Part shown: in pieces, positions 24,502-34,031 of the stretch
Position numbering within the stretch: the first letter of the stretch is position 1
How the letters are laid out: each line of letters opens with the position of its first letter
DNA from: Cupriavidus sp. AU9028
GTDB taxonomy: Bacteria > Pseudomonadota > Gammaproteobacteria > Burkholderiales > Burkholderiaceae
DNA length: 64,000 nt
Assembly: GCF_019795295.1 (NCBI RefSeq)
Contig: NZ_JAIMCG010000006.1
Location: forward strand, 1-64,000
Reading direction: 5' to 3'
The notes under the pieces: generated by a model
Database searches by the model: none
What the model was told of the DNA's origin: nothing
The model's input: the letters and a program-made list of their open reading frames with translations, nothing else
Program-made: the position numbers and the translations under genes

Positions 24502-25488
24502 ATGAACGCGAACAGTCGATATTCCCGTCTGCCTGCCTTGCTGGCGTCGGCCCTTGTGCTGGCAGCGGCGGGGGCAGCCCACGCACAGCCCGGCTTTCCG
24601 TCCAAGCCCGTGCGCCTGGTGGTGCCTTACGCCGCTGGAGGCGCGACGGATACGGTTGCCCGCGCACTCGCGGAGCGCCTGACGCAGGTATGGCAGCAGC
24701 CGGTCGTGGTCGACAACCGCCCGGGTGCCGGTACGACGCTGGCGGCCGATGCGATCGCACGGTCGGCTCCGGACGGCTACACGCTGTTCATGACCACCTC
24801 GGCGCACACCATTAGTCCGAGCCTGTACAAGAAGCTGCAGTACGACACGCTGAAGGACTTCACGCCCATCACGCTGGTGACCACGGTCCCGCTCGTGCTG
24901 GTTTCCGGGCCGGGGATCAAGGTCGACACGGCATCGGCGCTGGTCGCGGCGGCGAAGCAGAAGCCGAAGGACATCGCCTTCGCCTCGCCGGGCAATGGCA
25001 CCGCGCAGCATCTGGCGGGCGAGCTGTTCAAGGCGGCGCACCAGGTCGACATGGTCCATGTCCCTTACAAGGGCGATGCGCCGGCCATCACGGACCTGCT
25101 CGCTGGACAGGTGCAGATCATGTTCGCCACCACGACCGCGGTGCTGCCGCAGATCGGTGCAGGCAAGCTCAAGCCGCTCGCGCTGGCCAACCCCAAGCGG
25201 TTGCCGGTGCTGCCCGATGTGCCGACCTTCCGGGAGGCCGGGCTGGGCGAGTTCGATGCCGCGACGTGGTTCGGGTTGCTGGCGCCGGCAAAGCTGCCGG
25301 CCGACCTGCGGCAGAAGATCTACGGCGACGTATCGAAGATCGTCGCCACGCCCGAGATGAAGCAAAAGATCGAGGCGCTTGGCGGCGAGGTCAACAACAC
25401 CAGCCCCGAGCAGTTCGAGAAGTTCATGCGCAGCGAGCAGACCAAGTGGGCGAAGGCAGCCTCGATCTCCGGCGCCCGGATCGATTGA
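24502..25488 (+). CDS. Bug/TctC-family periplasmic substrate-binding protein
   Basis: This 328-residue Bug receptor has a Sec signal ending at AAHAQP, then VVPYAAGGATDTVAR, VVDNRPGAGTTLA, PDGYTLFMT and HVPYKGDAPAITD. It is the first gene after a strong promoter and precedes aldehyde and hydroxyacid dehydrogenase genes, so it probably captures the carboxylate whose breakdown gives the semialdehyde. No membrane subunits are nearby. Confidence 0.92.
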   Translation: MNANSRYSRLPALLASALVLAAAGAAHAQPGFPSKPVRLVVPYAAGGATDTVARALAERLTQVWQQPVVVDNRPGAGTTLAADAIARSAPDGYTLFMTTSAHTISPSLYKKLQYDTLKDFTPITLVTTVPLVLVSGPGIKVDTASALVAAAKQKPKDIAFASPGNGTAQHLAGELFKAAHQVDMVHVPYKGDAPAITDLLAGQVQIMFATTTAVLPQIGAGKLKPLALANPKRLPVLPDVPTFREAGLGEFDAATWFGLLAPAKLPADLRQKIYGDVSKIVATPEMKQKIEALGGEVNNTSPEQFEKFMRSEQTKWAKAASISGARID

Positions 25489-25538
25489 TCCCCGGCGTGC
25501 TTCGCCGGCCGTCGGCAACCCTCTTTCTGGAATTTCTC

Positions 25539-27017
25539 ATGTCCACATCCTCCTCGGACCAACTGAAGCCGATGCTGATCGGCGACCAGTGGGTGGTGCG
25601 CGAAGACGACGCGCTCGAATCGATCAATCCGGCCACTGGCGCACTCAATTACCGCGTATCGGTGGCCGACGCCGCGCTGGTGGACGAGGCCGTTGCCACC
25701 GCACGTGCGGCGGCTGCGTCCAGGACATGGCGCGACATGCTGCCCCATGTACGAGCCCAGGTGTTGGGCCGGATTTCCGATGGCATCCGGGCCAATGCCG
25801 AGGAGCTGGCGCGCCTGCAGATGATCGAGAATGGCAAGGTCTGGAGCGAATGCCAGGCGCAGGTCGCCAGCGCCGCGGCGACCTATCGCTATTACGCCGC
25901 CGTCTGCGAGACGCTGGGCGCCGAGGTCACGCCGTCGCGGGGCGATTACCTGTCGATGACGGCCTATGAACCGTACGGCGTGGTGGCAGCCATCACGCCG
26001 TGGAACTCGCCGATGACGATGGAGGCGCAGAAGATCGCGCCGGCGCTGGCCGCGGGCAATGCGGTCGTACTGAAGCCCTCCGAGGTTACGCCGGCGGTCG
26101 GCCTGGCGGTGGGGCGCATCGCGCTGGAAGCGGGGTTGCCGCCCGGCATCCTCAATGTGCTGCCCGGCACGGGGTCGCAGACCGGAAAGGCGCTGATCGG
26201 CCATCGCGACGTGCGGATGATCTCATTCACGGGCGGCACCATCACGGGACGGCATATCGCCGCCGTCGCTGCGCAACGGCTGATTCCCGTTGCGCTCGAG
26301 CTGGGCGGCAAATCTCCCCACATCATCTTTGACGATGCCAACCTGCAGGCGGCCGTGGATGGCGTTGTGGATGGCATCTTCGAAGGCAGCGGTCAATCCT
26401 GCGTGGCGGGATCGCGCCTGTTCGTGCAGCGCAGCGTGCTCGACCAGGTCCTGGAGCGGCTGGTGGCGCGCGCGAACAGCATCCGCGTCGATCTGCCCGA
26501 TGCGCAGGGCGCGCAAATGGGGCCGGTTGCCGGCTTTCGGCATCGGGAGCGGATCGAGTCGCTGGTGGACTCGGCCCGGCGGGAGAAGGGCGAGGTGCTG
26601 GCCGGCGGTCGGCGTCCGGAAGGCGAGCGTTTCGAACGGGGCTCGTTCTACCTGCCGACCGTAATTGCAGGGCTGTCGAACCAGGCCACCGCGGTGCGGG
26701 AGGAGATCTTCGGGCCAGTAGTGTGCGTGCTGCCCTTCGACGACGAAGACGACCTGATCGCCCAGGCCAACGATACGGTGTTCGGGCTGGCCTCCGGCGT
26801 GTGGACAGCCAACTACCAGCGGGCATGGCGTATCGCCCGCGCGCTGGAGGCCGGCGTCGTCTGGATCAATACCTACAAGCAGCTGTCGATCGCCACGCCG
26901 TTCGGCGGCTTCAAGGAAAGCGGCATCGGCCGCGAGAAGGGCGTTACCGGCGTGCGCCTGTATCAGCAGAGCAAGGGCATCTACTGGAGCATGAATCCAG
27001 CCAATCTGCCGGCATGA
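25539..27017 (+). CDS. NAD(P)-dependent aldehyde dehydrogenase
   Basis: This 492-residue ALDH has the normal length. PWNSP forms the cofactor loop, ELGGKSP holds the general-base Glu, GQSCVAG the catalytic Cys, and FGPVV and PFGGFKESGIGREKG the C-terminal motifs. The Cys context is like betaine/hydroxymuconic-semialdehyde types and not MmsA. Its TGA overlaps the ATG of the next dehydrogenase, indicating coupled translation in the bug operon. Substrate unknown. Confidence 0.92.
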   Translation: MSTSSSDQLKPMLIGDQWVVREDDALESINPATGALNYRVSVADAALVDEAVATARAAAASRTWRDMLPHVRAQVLGRISDGIRANAEELARLQMIENGKVWSECQAQVASAAATYRYYAAVCETLGAEVTPSRGDYLSMTAYEPYGVVAAITPWNSPMTMEAQKIAPALAAGNAVVLKPSEVTPAVGLAVGRIALEAGLPPGILNVLPGTGSQTGKALIGHRDVRMISFTGGTITGRHIAAVAAQRLIPVALELGGKSPHIIFDDANLQAAVDGVVDGIFEGSGQSCVAGSRLFVQRSVLDQVLERLVARANSIRVDLPDAQGAQMGPVAGFRHRERIESLVDSARREKGEVLAGGRRPEGERFERGSFYLPTVIAGLSNQATAVREEIFGPVVCVLPFDDEDDLIAQANDTVFGLASGVWTANYQRAWRIARALEAGVVWINTYKQLSIATPFGGFKESGIGREKGVTGVRLYQQSKGIYWSMNPANLPA

Positions 27018-27937
27018 ACCGCTTCGAAACCGTGGGAAACAGCATGACGAATCAACAGGTGGTGGTCGGCTTCATCGGGGTCGGCGTGATGGGCGAGCCG
27101 ATCTGCCGGCATATCGCCAACAAGAGCGGTGCGCGCGTATTGGCCTTCGATACCAACGTGGAGCCCCTGCAACGGCTCGCCGCGCACGGGGTGGAGGCGG
27201 TCAGCCCCGACGTGCTCGCGGAGCAGGCGTCGATCGTGTTCCTGTCGCTGCCGTCCGGGGAAATCATGCAGCAGGTCGTCGCCGGGCCCGATGGACTGGC
27301 GCAACGCCTGTCCGCGGGCAAGACCATCGTCGATCTGAGCACGTCCTCGGTAGAGGTCACCCTGGAGACGGCGCGCGAGCTCCAGCGCAGGGGCATCGTG
27401 TTCGCCGATGCGCCCGTCATGCGGACCCGCGCAGCCGCGGAAGCCGGTACGCTGGCGGTGCCGGTGGGCGCCGACGCGGGGGTATTTGCCCGAATCGAGC
27501 CCTTCATCCGGACCTTCGCCAGTGACGTCACCCATGCCGGTGGCGTCAGCGCGGGCCAGGTCGTGAAGATCCTGAACAACATGGTGCTCTACGAGACCGT
27601 GCTGGCGCTGGCAGAGGCGGCGGCCATCGGCCGGCGTGCAGGAGTGCAGCCCGACGTTCTGTTCCAGGCGTTTTCCACGGGATCGGCGGACAGTTTCGCC
27701 TTGCGCAACCATGGCATGAAAGCGATCGCACCGCAGCGGTTCCCGGAGAAGGCGTTTCCCGTCACCTATGCGAAAAAGGACATCTCCTACGCCGTTGCAC
27801 TGGCGGAGCAGGTTGGCGTGGACGCCAGTGGCGCGCGCAACCTGATCGAGACGTTACAGAAGGCGATCGAGGCAGGGCACGGCGACAAGTATGCCCCCGC
27901 CATCAGCCTGGTGTTCGAGGCGCAGGGCAAGGCATGA
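27014..27937 (+). CDS. NAD(P)-dependent beta-hydroxyacid dehydrogenase (HIBADH family)
   Basis: This 307-residue beta-hydroxyacid dehydrogenase has the Rossmann motif GFIGVGVMG and the catalytic Lys in GQVVKILNNM. The substrate loop reads DAPVMRTRAAAEAGTL where most members have DAPVSGG, so the substrate may differ from hydroxyisobutyrate or tartronate semialdehyde. ATG 27014 overlaps the ALDH stop; ATG 27044 with GGGAAAC upstream is an alternative. Together with ALDH it would interconvert hydroxyacid, semialdehyde and acid. Confidence 0.88.
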   Translation: MNRFETVGNSMTNQQVVVGFIGVGVMGEPICRHIANKSGARVLAFDTNVEPLQRLAAHGVEAVSPDVLAEQASIVFLSLPSGEIMQQVVAGPDGLAQRLSAGKTIVDLSTSSVEVTLETARELQRRGIVFADAPVMRTRAAAEAGTLAVPVGADAGVFARIEPFIRTFASDVTHAGGVSAGQVVKILNNMVLYETVLALAEAAAIGRRAGVQPDVLFQAFSTGSADSFALRNHGMKAIAPQRFPEKAFPVTYAKKDISYAVALAEQVGVDASGARNLIETLQKAIEAGHGDKYAPAISLVFEAQGKA

Positions 27938-28052
27938 GCGGATGGCCCCGGCCAGGCGCAGGCAGGGCCGTATGTGCCGCCCCGGTGGGGCGCCGGTGTT
28001 ACCATGCGCGCCACGCCTGCGCGTACGTCAGGTACCCGCCGCCTCACCGACA

Positions 28053-28988
28053 ATGGAACTGCGCCAACTCCGCTACTTCACCAAGGTCTGCGAACTCGGC
28101 AGCTTCGGCAAGGCTGCGCTGGAGCTCGGACTTGCGACGTCCGCGCTGAGCCAGCAGATCAGCAAGCTGGAACGCGAACTGTCCACGCGGCTGCTGCAGC
28201 GTCAGTCCACCGGGGTCGTGCCCACCGATGCCGGTCTGGCATTTCTGCAACGGGCCCAGCTGATCCTGCGGCACGCCGACGATGCCGTGCAGTCGGCGCA
28301 GCAGGCCAGGCTCTCCGGGCACGTCAACATTGGTCTGGCTTCCACGACGGCAGCGGTGCTGGGCGTGCCGCTGCTGCGCGCGATGCAGGCCCGCTATCCG
28401 GAAGTGCGCGTGCGCCTTGTCGAGGCGTTGTCCGGGCATCTGACCGAGATGCTCAATGCGCGCCGGCTCGATCTCGCTGTCATTTTTCGTACCGACACCG
28501 CGCGTCGGTGGAGCGTGACGCCGCTGCTCGACGAGAGGCTCTACCTCCTCGGGGCCGCGGGCTTGCCCAATCTGCCCAAGGGCGGACGCATACGCCTGGC
28601 CGAGCTGGGCGAGTTGCCGCTGATCCTGCCCAGCGGGTCGCATGGCTTGCGCGCCTTGCTCGACGCCGCGTTCGCCCGCCTGCGGGTGTCGCCTCGGGTA
28701 GTGGCCGAGATCGACGGGCTGTCGGTGTTGATGGATGCCGTGCACGACGGCTTCGGTGCGACGATCCAGCCCGGAGCCGCTACCGCGCGTCTGCGGGATG
28801 AAACGCTGGTCCGCTCGCTGATCGTCGACGCGCAGGCCGGGCGCCATAGCATGCTGGCCAGTCTGTCCGACGACGAATTGTCCCCGGCCGCGCTCGCCGC
28901 AAGGGTGGTGCTCGCCCATGTCGCGCGTTCGCTGGTGCGGGACGGCAAGTGGTTCGGCGCGACGATTCTCCCTTCGGCGAGCCGTTGA
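28053..28988 (+). CDS. LysR-family regulator (Nac/CynR-like)
   Basis: This 311-residue LysR regulator has its HTH at the N-terminus (GSFGKAALELGLATSALSQQISKLERELSTRLL) and a typical effector domain. ATG 28053 is the family start. It follows the hydroxyacid dehydrogenase gene on the same strand and converges with a Bug receptor gene, ending at a shared terminator. It could control either neighbour. Confidence 0.92.
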   Translation: MELRQLRYFTKVCELGSFGKAALELGLATSALSQQISKLERELSTRLLQRQSTGVVPTDAGLAFLQRAQLILRHADDAVQSAQQARLSGHVNIGLASTTAAVLGVPLLRAMQARYPEVRVRLVEALSGHLTEMLNARRLDLAVIFRTDTARRWSVTPLLDERLYLLGAAGLPNLPKGGRIRLAELGELPLILPSGSHGLRALLDAAFARLRVSPRVVAEIDGLSVLMDAVHDGFGATIQPGAATARLRDETLVRSLIVDAQAGRHSMLASLSDDELSPAALAARVVLAHVARSLVRDGKWFGATILPSASR

Positions 28989-28994
28989 TGGAAA

Positions 28995-29027
28995 AAGGGC
29001 TTCACCCCGTTGATGGGTGAAGCCCTT
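28995..29027. terminator. Intrinsic terminator between convergent genes
   Basis: Perfect 13-bp arms AAGGGCTTCACCC and GGGTGAAGCCCTT enclose a 7-nt loop. On the minus strand the stem is followed by a T5 run, so it is a strong intrinsic terminator for the bug gene. In the plus direction it lacks a long T tract. Confidence 0.85.
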
Positions 29028-29049
29028 GGTGGCGCCGGGTCGGGGGCGC

Positions 29050-30030
29050 TCAGTTGACGGTGATCTTGCGTTCCTTGACGATGCCACCCCACTTGGCGCT
29101 TTCTTTCTTCATGAACGACAGCAGCTCCGCGCGCGTGGTCGGCTGCGGCGTCAAGCCGTGCTTGTTCAGCGCGTCCTTCACGCCAGGGTCGTTCAGCACC
29201 TTGACGATTTCCTTGTTCCAGCGGTCGAGCACGGGCGCGGGCGTCTTGCCGGGTGCGACAAAGGCGTACCAGTTCAGTGCCTCGAAGCCGGGAAAGCCCG
29301 ACTCGGCCACCGTAGGAATGTTCGGCAGATAATCCGGGCGCGCCGAACCGGTGGTCGCGAGGGGCACCAGTTTCCCGCTTTCGACGTGCGGCATTGCAGT
29401 GGGCGGGGCAGCGAAGTACGAGGTCACGCGTTCGCCCAGCAGATCCTGCAGGGCCGGCGCGCCGCCCTTGTAGGGGATGTGGACCATCTCCACGCCGGCG
29501 CGCTGGTTGAACAACTCCCCGGCCAGGTGGGAGGCAGAGCCGGCGCCGGTGGACGCATAGTCGACCGCCCCCGGCTTCTTCTTCGCCAATGCGACGAAGT
29601 CGGCGAGGTTCTTCACGCCGGTCCCCTTGTGCACGACCAGCACGTTGGGGAAGTTCACCCCGCCCGATACCGGCGCAAGATCCTTGAATGGGTCATAGGG
29701 CAGCTTCATCAGGTGCGGCGCGATAGTCAGCGGTCCGATCGAGCCGAACAGCAGCATGCTGCCGTCCGCCGGGCCGTTTGCGACCTGCTGGTGGGCGATA
29801 TTTCCGCCCGCGCCGCCGCGGTTGTCCACCACCACCGACTGCCCCAGGTTCTCCGCCAGTTTTTTCGCGATCAGCCGGGCCGCGGCATCGGCAGCGCCGC
29901 CTGCGGCGAAACCCACGACCAGCGTGACCGGCTTGCCTCCCGCGATCGGCTCGGCCTGCGCGAGCCCTCCGGTCAGGGGGAAGCTCAGTGCGGCGGTCGC
30001 CGTGGCCAGCAGAATCTGTCGACGCTTCAT
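29050..30030 (-). CDS. Bug/TctC-family periplasmic substrate-binding protein
   Basis: This 326-residue Bug receptor has signal MKRRQILLATATAALS ending near LAQAEP, then VVGFAAGGAADAAAR, VVDNRGGAGGNIA and HIPYKGGAPALQD. The A-rich GFAAGG variant of the first loop differs from the other Bug proteins in the window. ATG 30030 is preceded by GAGGAG at slightly long spacing. It is a single-gene unit with a terminator downstream and a palindrome upstream. Confidence 0.9.
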   Translation of the reverse strand: MKRRQILLATATAALSFPLTGGLAQAEPIAGGKPVTLVVGFAAGGAADAAARLIAKKLAENLGQSVVVDNRGGAGGNIAHQQVANGPADGSMLLFGSIGPLTIAPHLMKLPYDPFKDLAPVSGGVNFPNVLVVHKGTGVKNLADFVALAKKKPGAVDYASTGAGSASHLAGELFNQRAGVEMVHIPYKGGAPALQDLLGERVTSYFAAPPTAMPHVESGKLVPLATTGSARPDYLPNIPTVAESGFPGFEALNWYAFVAPGKTPAPVLDRWNKEIVKVLNDPGVKDALNKHGLTPQPTTRAELLSFMKKESAKWGGIVKERKITVN

Positions 30031-30133
30031 GAAAGGGGTCTCCTCGTTGTCCTTGTGGGGAATCGAATCCTGAATCGGGCTGGACTGTATGCAAAGCCGG
30101 ATGGACACGAAAGGCCGCCACAATGAAGGGCCG

Positions 30134-30148
30134 TTCACTTTTTGTGAA
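30134..30148. promoter_or_regulatory. Palindrome upstream of solitary bug gene
   Basis: TTCAC-TTTTT-GTGAA is a perfect dyad about 105 bp before the Bug start and contains a T-N11-A core like LysR sites. The rest of 30031-30396 shows G/C-rich hairpin-forming sequence but no gene. Confidence 0.4.
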
Positions 30149-30396
30149 GGCGTGCCAAGGAGGGGACAGCGGCGATGGTGACATGCCGACGTTCGGCGCC
30201 ACCGGCGATGCCTCGGGGCTGGCCGTACTCGTCGTGCCGGCGCCACCAGACGCCGGCCTGGTTGCGCCCCTTGGGGGCGCCATGTGCGCCCGGGAGCGGC
30301 CCATCTGGTTCTCGGCGCGCCTTGGGGCTGGTGGCGGCCGTGCTAGATTAGGCGCCGTTCCGTGCAGCAGGGAGTGAGAACCGTGGCGCGATTCGA

Positions 30397-31611
30397 ATGG
30401 ACCCGCTCGAGGCAGCAGCCCGGGCGCTGACGGCCGGCGACCCGCTCGGCGCGCTGAACTGCGTCGCCTTGCGCGACGACGCACCCGCGCTCGCGCTGCG
30501 CGGCATCGCCCTGGCGCAGCTGGGCGACCTGACCCGGGCGAAGACCCTGGTGCGTCGCGCCGCCCGCGCCTTCGGCGGCCGCGCGCCGCTGGCCCGTGCC
30601 CGCTGCGTGGTCGCCGAAGCCGAGATCGCGCTGGCGGTGCGCGACCTTGGCTGGCCGCCGCGGGTGCTCGATGCCGCGCGAGCCACGCTGGAGGCGGCCG
30701 GCGACCGGGTGAACGCCGCGCATGCTCGCTACCTGGCAAGCCGTCGCCTGCTGCTGATCGGTCGGCTCGACGAGGCCGAACGGATGCTGGCAGGAGCGGC
30801 GCCGGACACCTTGCCGCCTGCGCTGCGTACCGCTCACGAACTGGTGGTCGCCGGCATCGCGATACGGCGCATGCAGTCTGGCGCGGCCCGCGCTTCCCTC
30901 GCTCGCGCCGCAGCGGCCGCGCGGCGCGCGGCCATTCCCGCACTGCTGACCGAGGTCGAGCGGGCAGTCGCCTTGCTCGAGGCGCCCGTGGCACGCCGGA
31001 TCGACCGGGGCAACAGCCGCCCGCTCCGTCTTGCCGAGGTTGAAGCGCTGCTCGCGTCCGAAGCGCTGGTCATCGACGCCTGCCGGCACGCGGTGTGCCA
31101 GGCCGGCGCGGTTATCCCGTTGTCGAGGCGACCGGTGCTGTTCGCACTTGCCCGCGAGCTGGCCGAAGCATTCCCAAGGGATGTTCCTCGTGATGTCCTG
31201 ATCGAACGGGCTTTCCGCATGCGGCACGTCGATGCCACACATCGGGCGCGCCTGCGCGTCGAGATGGGCCGCCTGCGCGCCGCCCTCCGAAGCGTGGCGA
31301 AGGTCGGCGCCACGCCGGCCGGTTATGCACTGGTTCCCGGGCAAGGCCGGGCGGTTGTCGTTCTCGCGCGTACCGCCGAAGAGCGCCATGCAGCGGTGCT
31401 GGCACTGCTGGCCGACGGAGAATCGTGGTCCAGTTCCGCCCTGGCGCTTGCGCTGGGCGCAAGCCAGCGGACCGTGCAACGCGCCCTCGATGCCCTCGCG
31501 GCGTCCGGCAAGGTCCAGCCGATCGGGCACGGGCGGGCACGGCGCTGGGCCACGCCGGTGCCCGAAATCACGACGACCTTGTTACTCCCCGCGCTGTCGC
31601 CGTCCCAGTAG
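30397..31611 (+). CDS. Probable regulator: TPR-like N-terminus and two winged-helix regions
   Basis: This 404-residue cytoplasmic protein has no close family I can name. Residues 1-190 are Ala-rich helical repeats resembling TPRs (ALRGIALAQLGDLTRAKTLV). Residues about 245-310 look like an OmpR-type winged helix (DVLIERAFRMRHVDATHRARLRVEMGRLRAAL, then TPAGYAL). Residues about 330-385 look like a second winged HTH (SSALALALGASQRTVQRALDALAASGKV). No receiver or kinase domain is seen. A beta-propeller gene follows by 84 bp and may be its target or partner. Confidence 0.65.
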   Translation: MDPLEAAARALTAGDPLGALNCVALRDDAPALALRGIALAQLGDLTRAKTLVRRAARAFGGRAPLARARCVVAEAEIALAVRDLGWPPRVLDAARATLEAAGDRVNAAHARYLASRRLLLIGRLDEAERMLAGAAPDTLPPALRTAHELVVAGIAIRRMQSGAARASLARAAAAARRAAIPALLTEVERAVALLEAPVARRIDRGNSRPLRLAEVEALLASEALVIDACRHAVCQAGAVIPLSRRPVLFALARELAEAFPRDVPRDVLIERAFRMRHVDATHRARLRVEMGRLRAALRSVAKVGATPAGYALVPGQGRAVVVLARTAEERHAAVLALLADGESWSSSALALALGASQRTVQRALDALAASGKVQPIGHGRARRWATPVPEITTTLLLPALSPSQ

Positions 31612-31695
31612 CATGCAGGCATGACACCGGCCGATCAGGCAATTCGCACCGGTCGCGTGTCCTTCGCAGTGCAACCCACTACCAAGGATGCCAGC

Positions 31696-32352
31696 ATGAA
31701 AACAGCCAACGCAGAGATTCTCCGCGAGTACGGCCCGTTCCCCGGCGTGGAAGCAGTCCACGGCGTGTCCTTCGACGGCCGGCACGTCTGGTTCGCGACA
31801 GGAGACAAGCTTCTCGCCATGGACCCGGGCGACGGCAAGACGGTGCGCGCGCTCGATGTCACCGCCAATGCCGGCACCGCGTTCGACGGGCGTTACCTGT
31901 ACCAGATCGCGAACGACCGTATCCAGAAGATCGACCCGCAGACGGGCGAAGTGGTCGGCACCATCCCCGCGCCGACGGACGGCTGCAATTCGGGACTGGC
32001 ATGGGCAGAAGGCAGCCTGTGGGTCGGCGAGTACGAAGCCCGCAAGATTCATCAGCTCGACCCCGAGACCGGGGCGATCCAGCGCACGTTGACCTCCGAC
32101 CGGTTCGTCACCGGCGTGACGTGGGTCGATGGCGAGCTGTGGCACGGGACATGGGAAGGCGATGTGAGCGATCTGCGCCGCGTCGACCCCGGGACCGGCG
32201 AGGTGATCGAGCGCATCGAGATGCCTGCCGGCGCCGGCGTATCCGGGCTTGAGTCGGACGGCGGCGATCGCTTCTTCTGCGGCGGCGGCCGCAGCGCAAA
32301 GGTGAGGGCGGTGCGGCGCCATCCGGGCGAAGCGTCCGCGGAGAAGCACTGA
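31696..32352 (+). CDS. Vgb/glutamine-cyclotransferase-like beta-propeller protein
   Basis: This 218-residue repeat protein has blades of the form FDGRHVWFATGDKLLAMDPGDGKTV and AEGSLWVGEYEARKIHQLDPETGAI, a Vgb/YncE-like beta-propeller. It has no signal peptide, so it should be cytoplasmic. It is shorter than virginiamycin B lyase, and the lyase catalytic residues were not verified. ATG 31696 has AAGGATG upstream. It follows the two-wHTH regulator, which suggests a linked function; the activity is unknown. Confidence 0.75.
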   Translation: MKTANAEILREYGPFPGVEAVHGVSFDGRHVWFATGDKLLAMDPGDGKTVRALDVTANAGTAFDGRYLYQIANDRIQKIDPQTGEVVGTIPAPTDGCNSGLAWAEGSLWVGEYEARKIHQLDPETGAIQRTLTSDRFVTGVTWVDGELWHGTWEGDVSDLRRVDPGTGEVIERIEMPAGAGVSGLESDGGDRFFCGGGRSAKVRAVRRHPGEASAEKH

Positions 32353-32471
32353 CAGGGCAGCGCATCGCGACGCAGGACACCCTCGGCAACATGCTGTCGC
32401 CAAAGACGAGGGCGCCGGAGGCTGCCGGGGATAGTGTCCTCGTTGCGTTCGGCCAGCACCGGTCGGTCAGA

Positions 32472-32987
32472 TCATCCCTGCGCGCCACGACGGACGGCCA
32501 TCCGTCTTCCCATCGACTGCAATATCGGCGCGGGCAGCCCTTGCGCCCGAGCGAACACCTCGCGCTCCTCGCGATCGACATGCTCGACATAGCGGGACGC
32601 GAACAGGAACAGCGCCTCGGGCGCAGGGCCGGCGCTTCCTTGCTGCACCGCCTCCAGCCATGGAAGGACCTGCTTCCATAGCGCCTCCAGCGCGTCGTGG
32701 TCCCCCTCCAGGTCCTGCATCGAGGAGGTCAGGCCGTCATCGCCCAGGGCGCGCAACGCGGGAAACAGGTCTTCCTCCTCGTCGGCATGATGCAGGGGCG
32801 CGGCAATCGTGAAGTACCGCACGATGCTGGCCGCGGCCGTGCTCGCCTGCTCGTCGGCGCCGTGCTCGGCAGTGTGCCGGGCCAGCCGTTCGCAGAGGCG
32901 GGCGAAGCGCCGGATCTTGCCGTGACAGGCGGTCAGCATGTCGAGCGCGGAATCGAAGGACGGAATGGCCGGGCCGTTGGGCAGCAT
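32472..32987 (-). CDS. Hemerythrin-like domain protein
   Basis: This 171-residue four-helix-bundle protein carries the di-iron pattern: CHGKI on helix 1, HHADEEEDLF on helix 2, DHDAL on helix 3 and HVDREEREVF on helix 4. Such proteins bind O2, NO or iron. ATG 32987 opens the family domain; the upstream extension is antisense to intergenic DNA. It is divergent from the RsbQ-like hydrolase/sensor-kinase pair, which hints at a shared oxidative or nitrosative signal. That link is inferred. Confidence 0.88.
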   Translation of the reverse strand: MLPNGPAIPSFDSALDMLTACHGKIRRFARLCERLARHTAEHGADEQASTAAASIVRYFTIAAPLHHADEEEDLFPALRALGDDGLTSSMQDLEGDHDALEALWKQVLPWLEAVQQGSAGPAPEALFLFASRYVEHVDREEREVFARAQGLPAPILQSMGRRMAVRRGAQG

Positions 32988-33220
32988 GGCGACGATATTA
33001 CACCCGTGGCGGCCTCGGCGAATCGGCGGGGCAGGGCATCGAAATCGGGGAATCCCAGTGTCGCCGCTGCGACAACGCTGGCGGACAGGTGCAGCATGTA
33101 GAATAGCGGGCGACGCTTCGCGTTGTCCGGCCGAAGCCGTCCTGACAACCTGCGAGCGCGCGCCCTCGGATATGGCCAATGACGAGGACTGGCATAACCG
33201 CCGCACAGCCGCAATACAAG

Positions 33221-34030
33221 ATGTCCCCCTCTATCCAGTACCGCAATAACGTCAATACCGTTGGCAAGGGACCGGTGACTCTTGTCTTCGCCCACGGCTT
33301 CGGCTGCGATCAAACGATGTGGCGCTACATGGCGCTGGCGTTCGAGCAACGGTACCGCATCGTCCTGTTCGACCTGGTTGGCAGCGGCAAGTCCGACCTT
33401 TCCGCCTACGACTACCGGAAGTACGACACGCTCCACGGCTACGCCGATGACGTGTGCGAGATCGTGGAGCATTTTGCGCAAGGCCCTGTCGTCTTCGTCG
33501 GCCACTCGGTCAGCGCGACGATCGGTATGCTGGCGGCGGTCAAGCGGCCCGAGCAGTTCATGGCACAGGTCTGGGTGGGTCCGTCTCCCTGTTACATCAA
33601 CGACGGCCCCTACGTCGGCGGCTTCACGGCTGCCGATATCGACGGCTTGCTGGAGACGCTGGAAAGCAATTATCTCGGCTGGTCCAGCACCATGGCGCCA
33701 GCGATCATGGGGGCGCCCGACCAGCCGGAACTGGCGGAGGAATTGACGAACAGCTTCTGCCGCACCGACCCCGATATCGCCAAGCACTTCGCGCGCGTGA
33801 CGTTCCTGTCCGATCATCGCGCCGAGGTGTCACGGGTGCAGTGCCCGACCCTGGTCCTGCAATGCAGCGACGACCTGATCGCACCGCTCTCGGTGGGGGA
33901 ATTCCTGCATCGCGAATTGCCGCGCGGCACCCTTCGCATCATCGACAACGTCGGGCACTGCCCGCATCTGAGCGCGCCAAGTGAGAGCGTGAGTGCGATG
34001 GAGCAGTTCCTCGCCAAACTGGACCTCTGA
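33221..34030 (+). CDS. RsbQ/KAI2-type alpha/beta hydrolase
   Basis: This 269-residue hydrolase strongly resembles Bacillus RsbQ and the plant KAI2/D14 receptors: FAHGFGCDQTMWR, FDLVGSGKSDL, VGPSPCYINDGPYVGGF. The triad is S96 (GHSVSA), Asp at 217/218 (CSDDLIAP) and H246 (NVGHCPH), matching RsbQ positions closely. ATG 33221 fits the family start. In Bacillus RsbQ supplies a signal to the PAS domain of RsbP; here the next gene, 1 nt after the stop, encodes a PAS hybrid kinase, so the same input logic is likely. Confidence 0.9.
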   Translation: MSPSIQYRNNVNTVGKGPVTLVFAHGFGCDQTMWRYMALAFEQRYRIVLFDLVGSGKSDLSAYDYRKYDTLHGYADDVCEIVEHFAQGPVVFVGHSVSATIGMLAAVKRPEQFMAQVWVGPSPCYINDGPYVGGFTAADIDGLLETLESNYLGWSSTMAPAIMGAPDQPELAEELTNSFCRTDPDIAKHFARVTFLSDHRAEVSRVQCPTLVLQCSDDLIAPLSVGEFLHRELPRGTLRIIDNVGHCPHLSAPSESVSAMEQFLAKLDL

Positions 34031-34031
34031 G

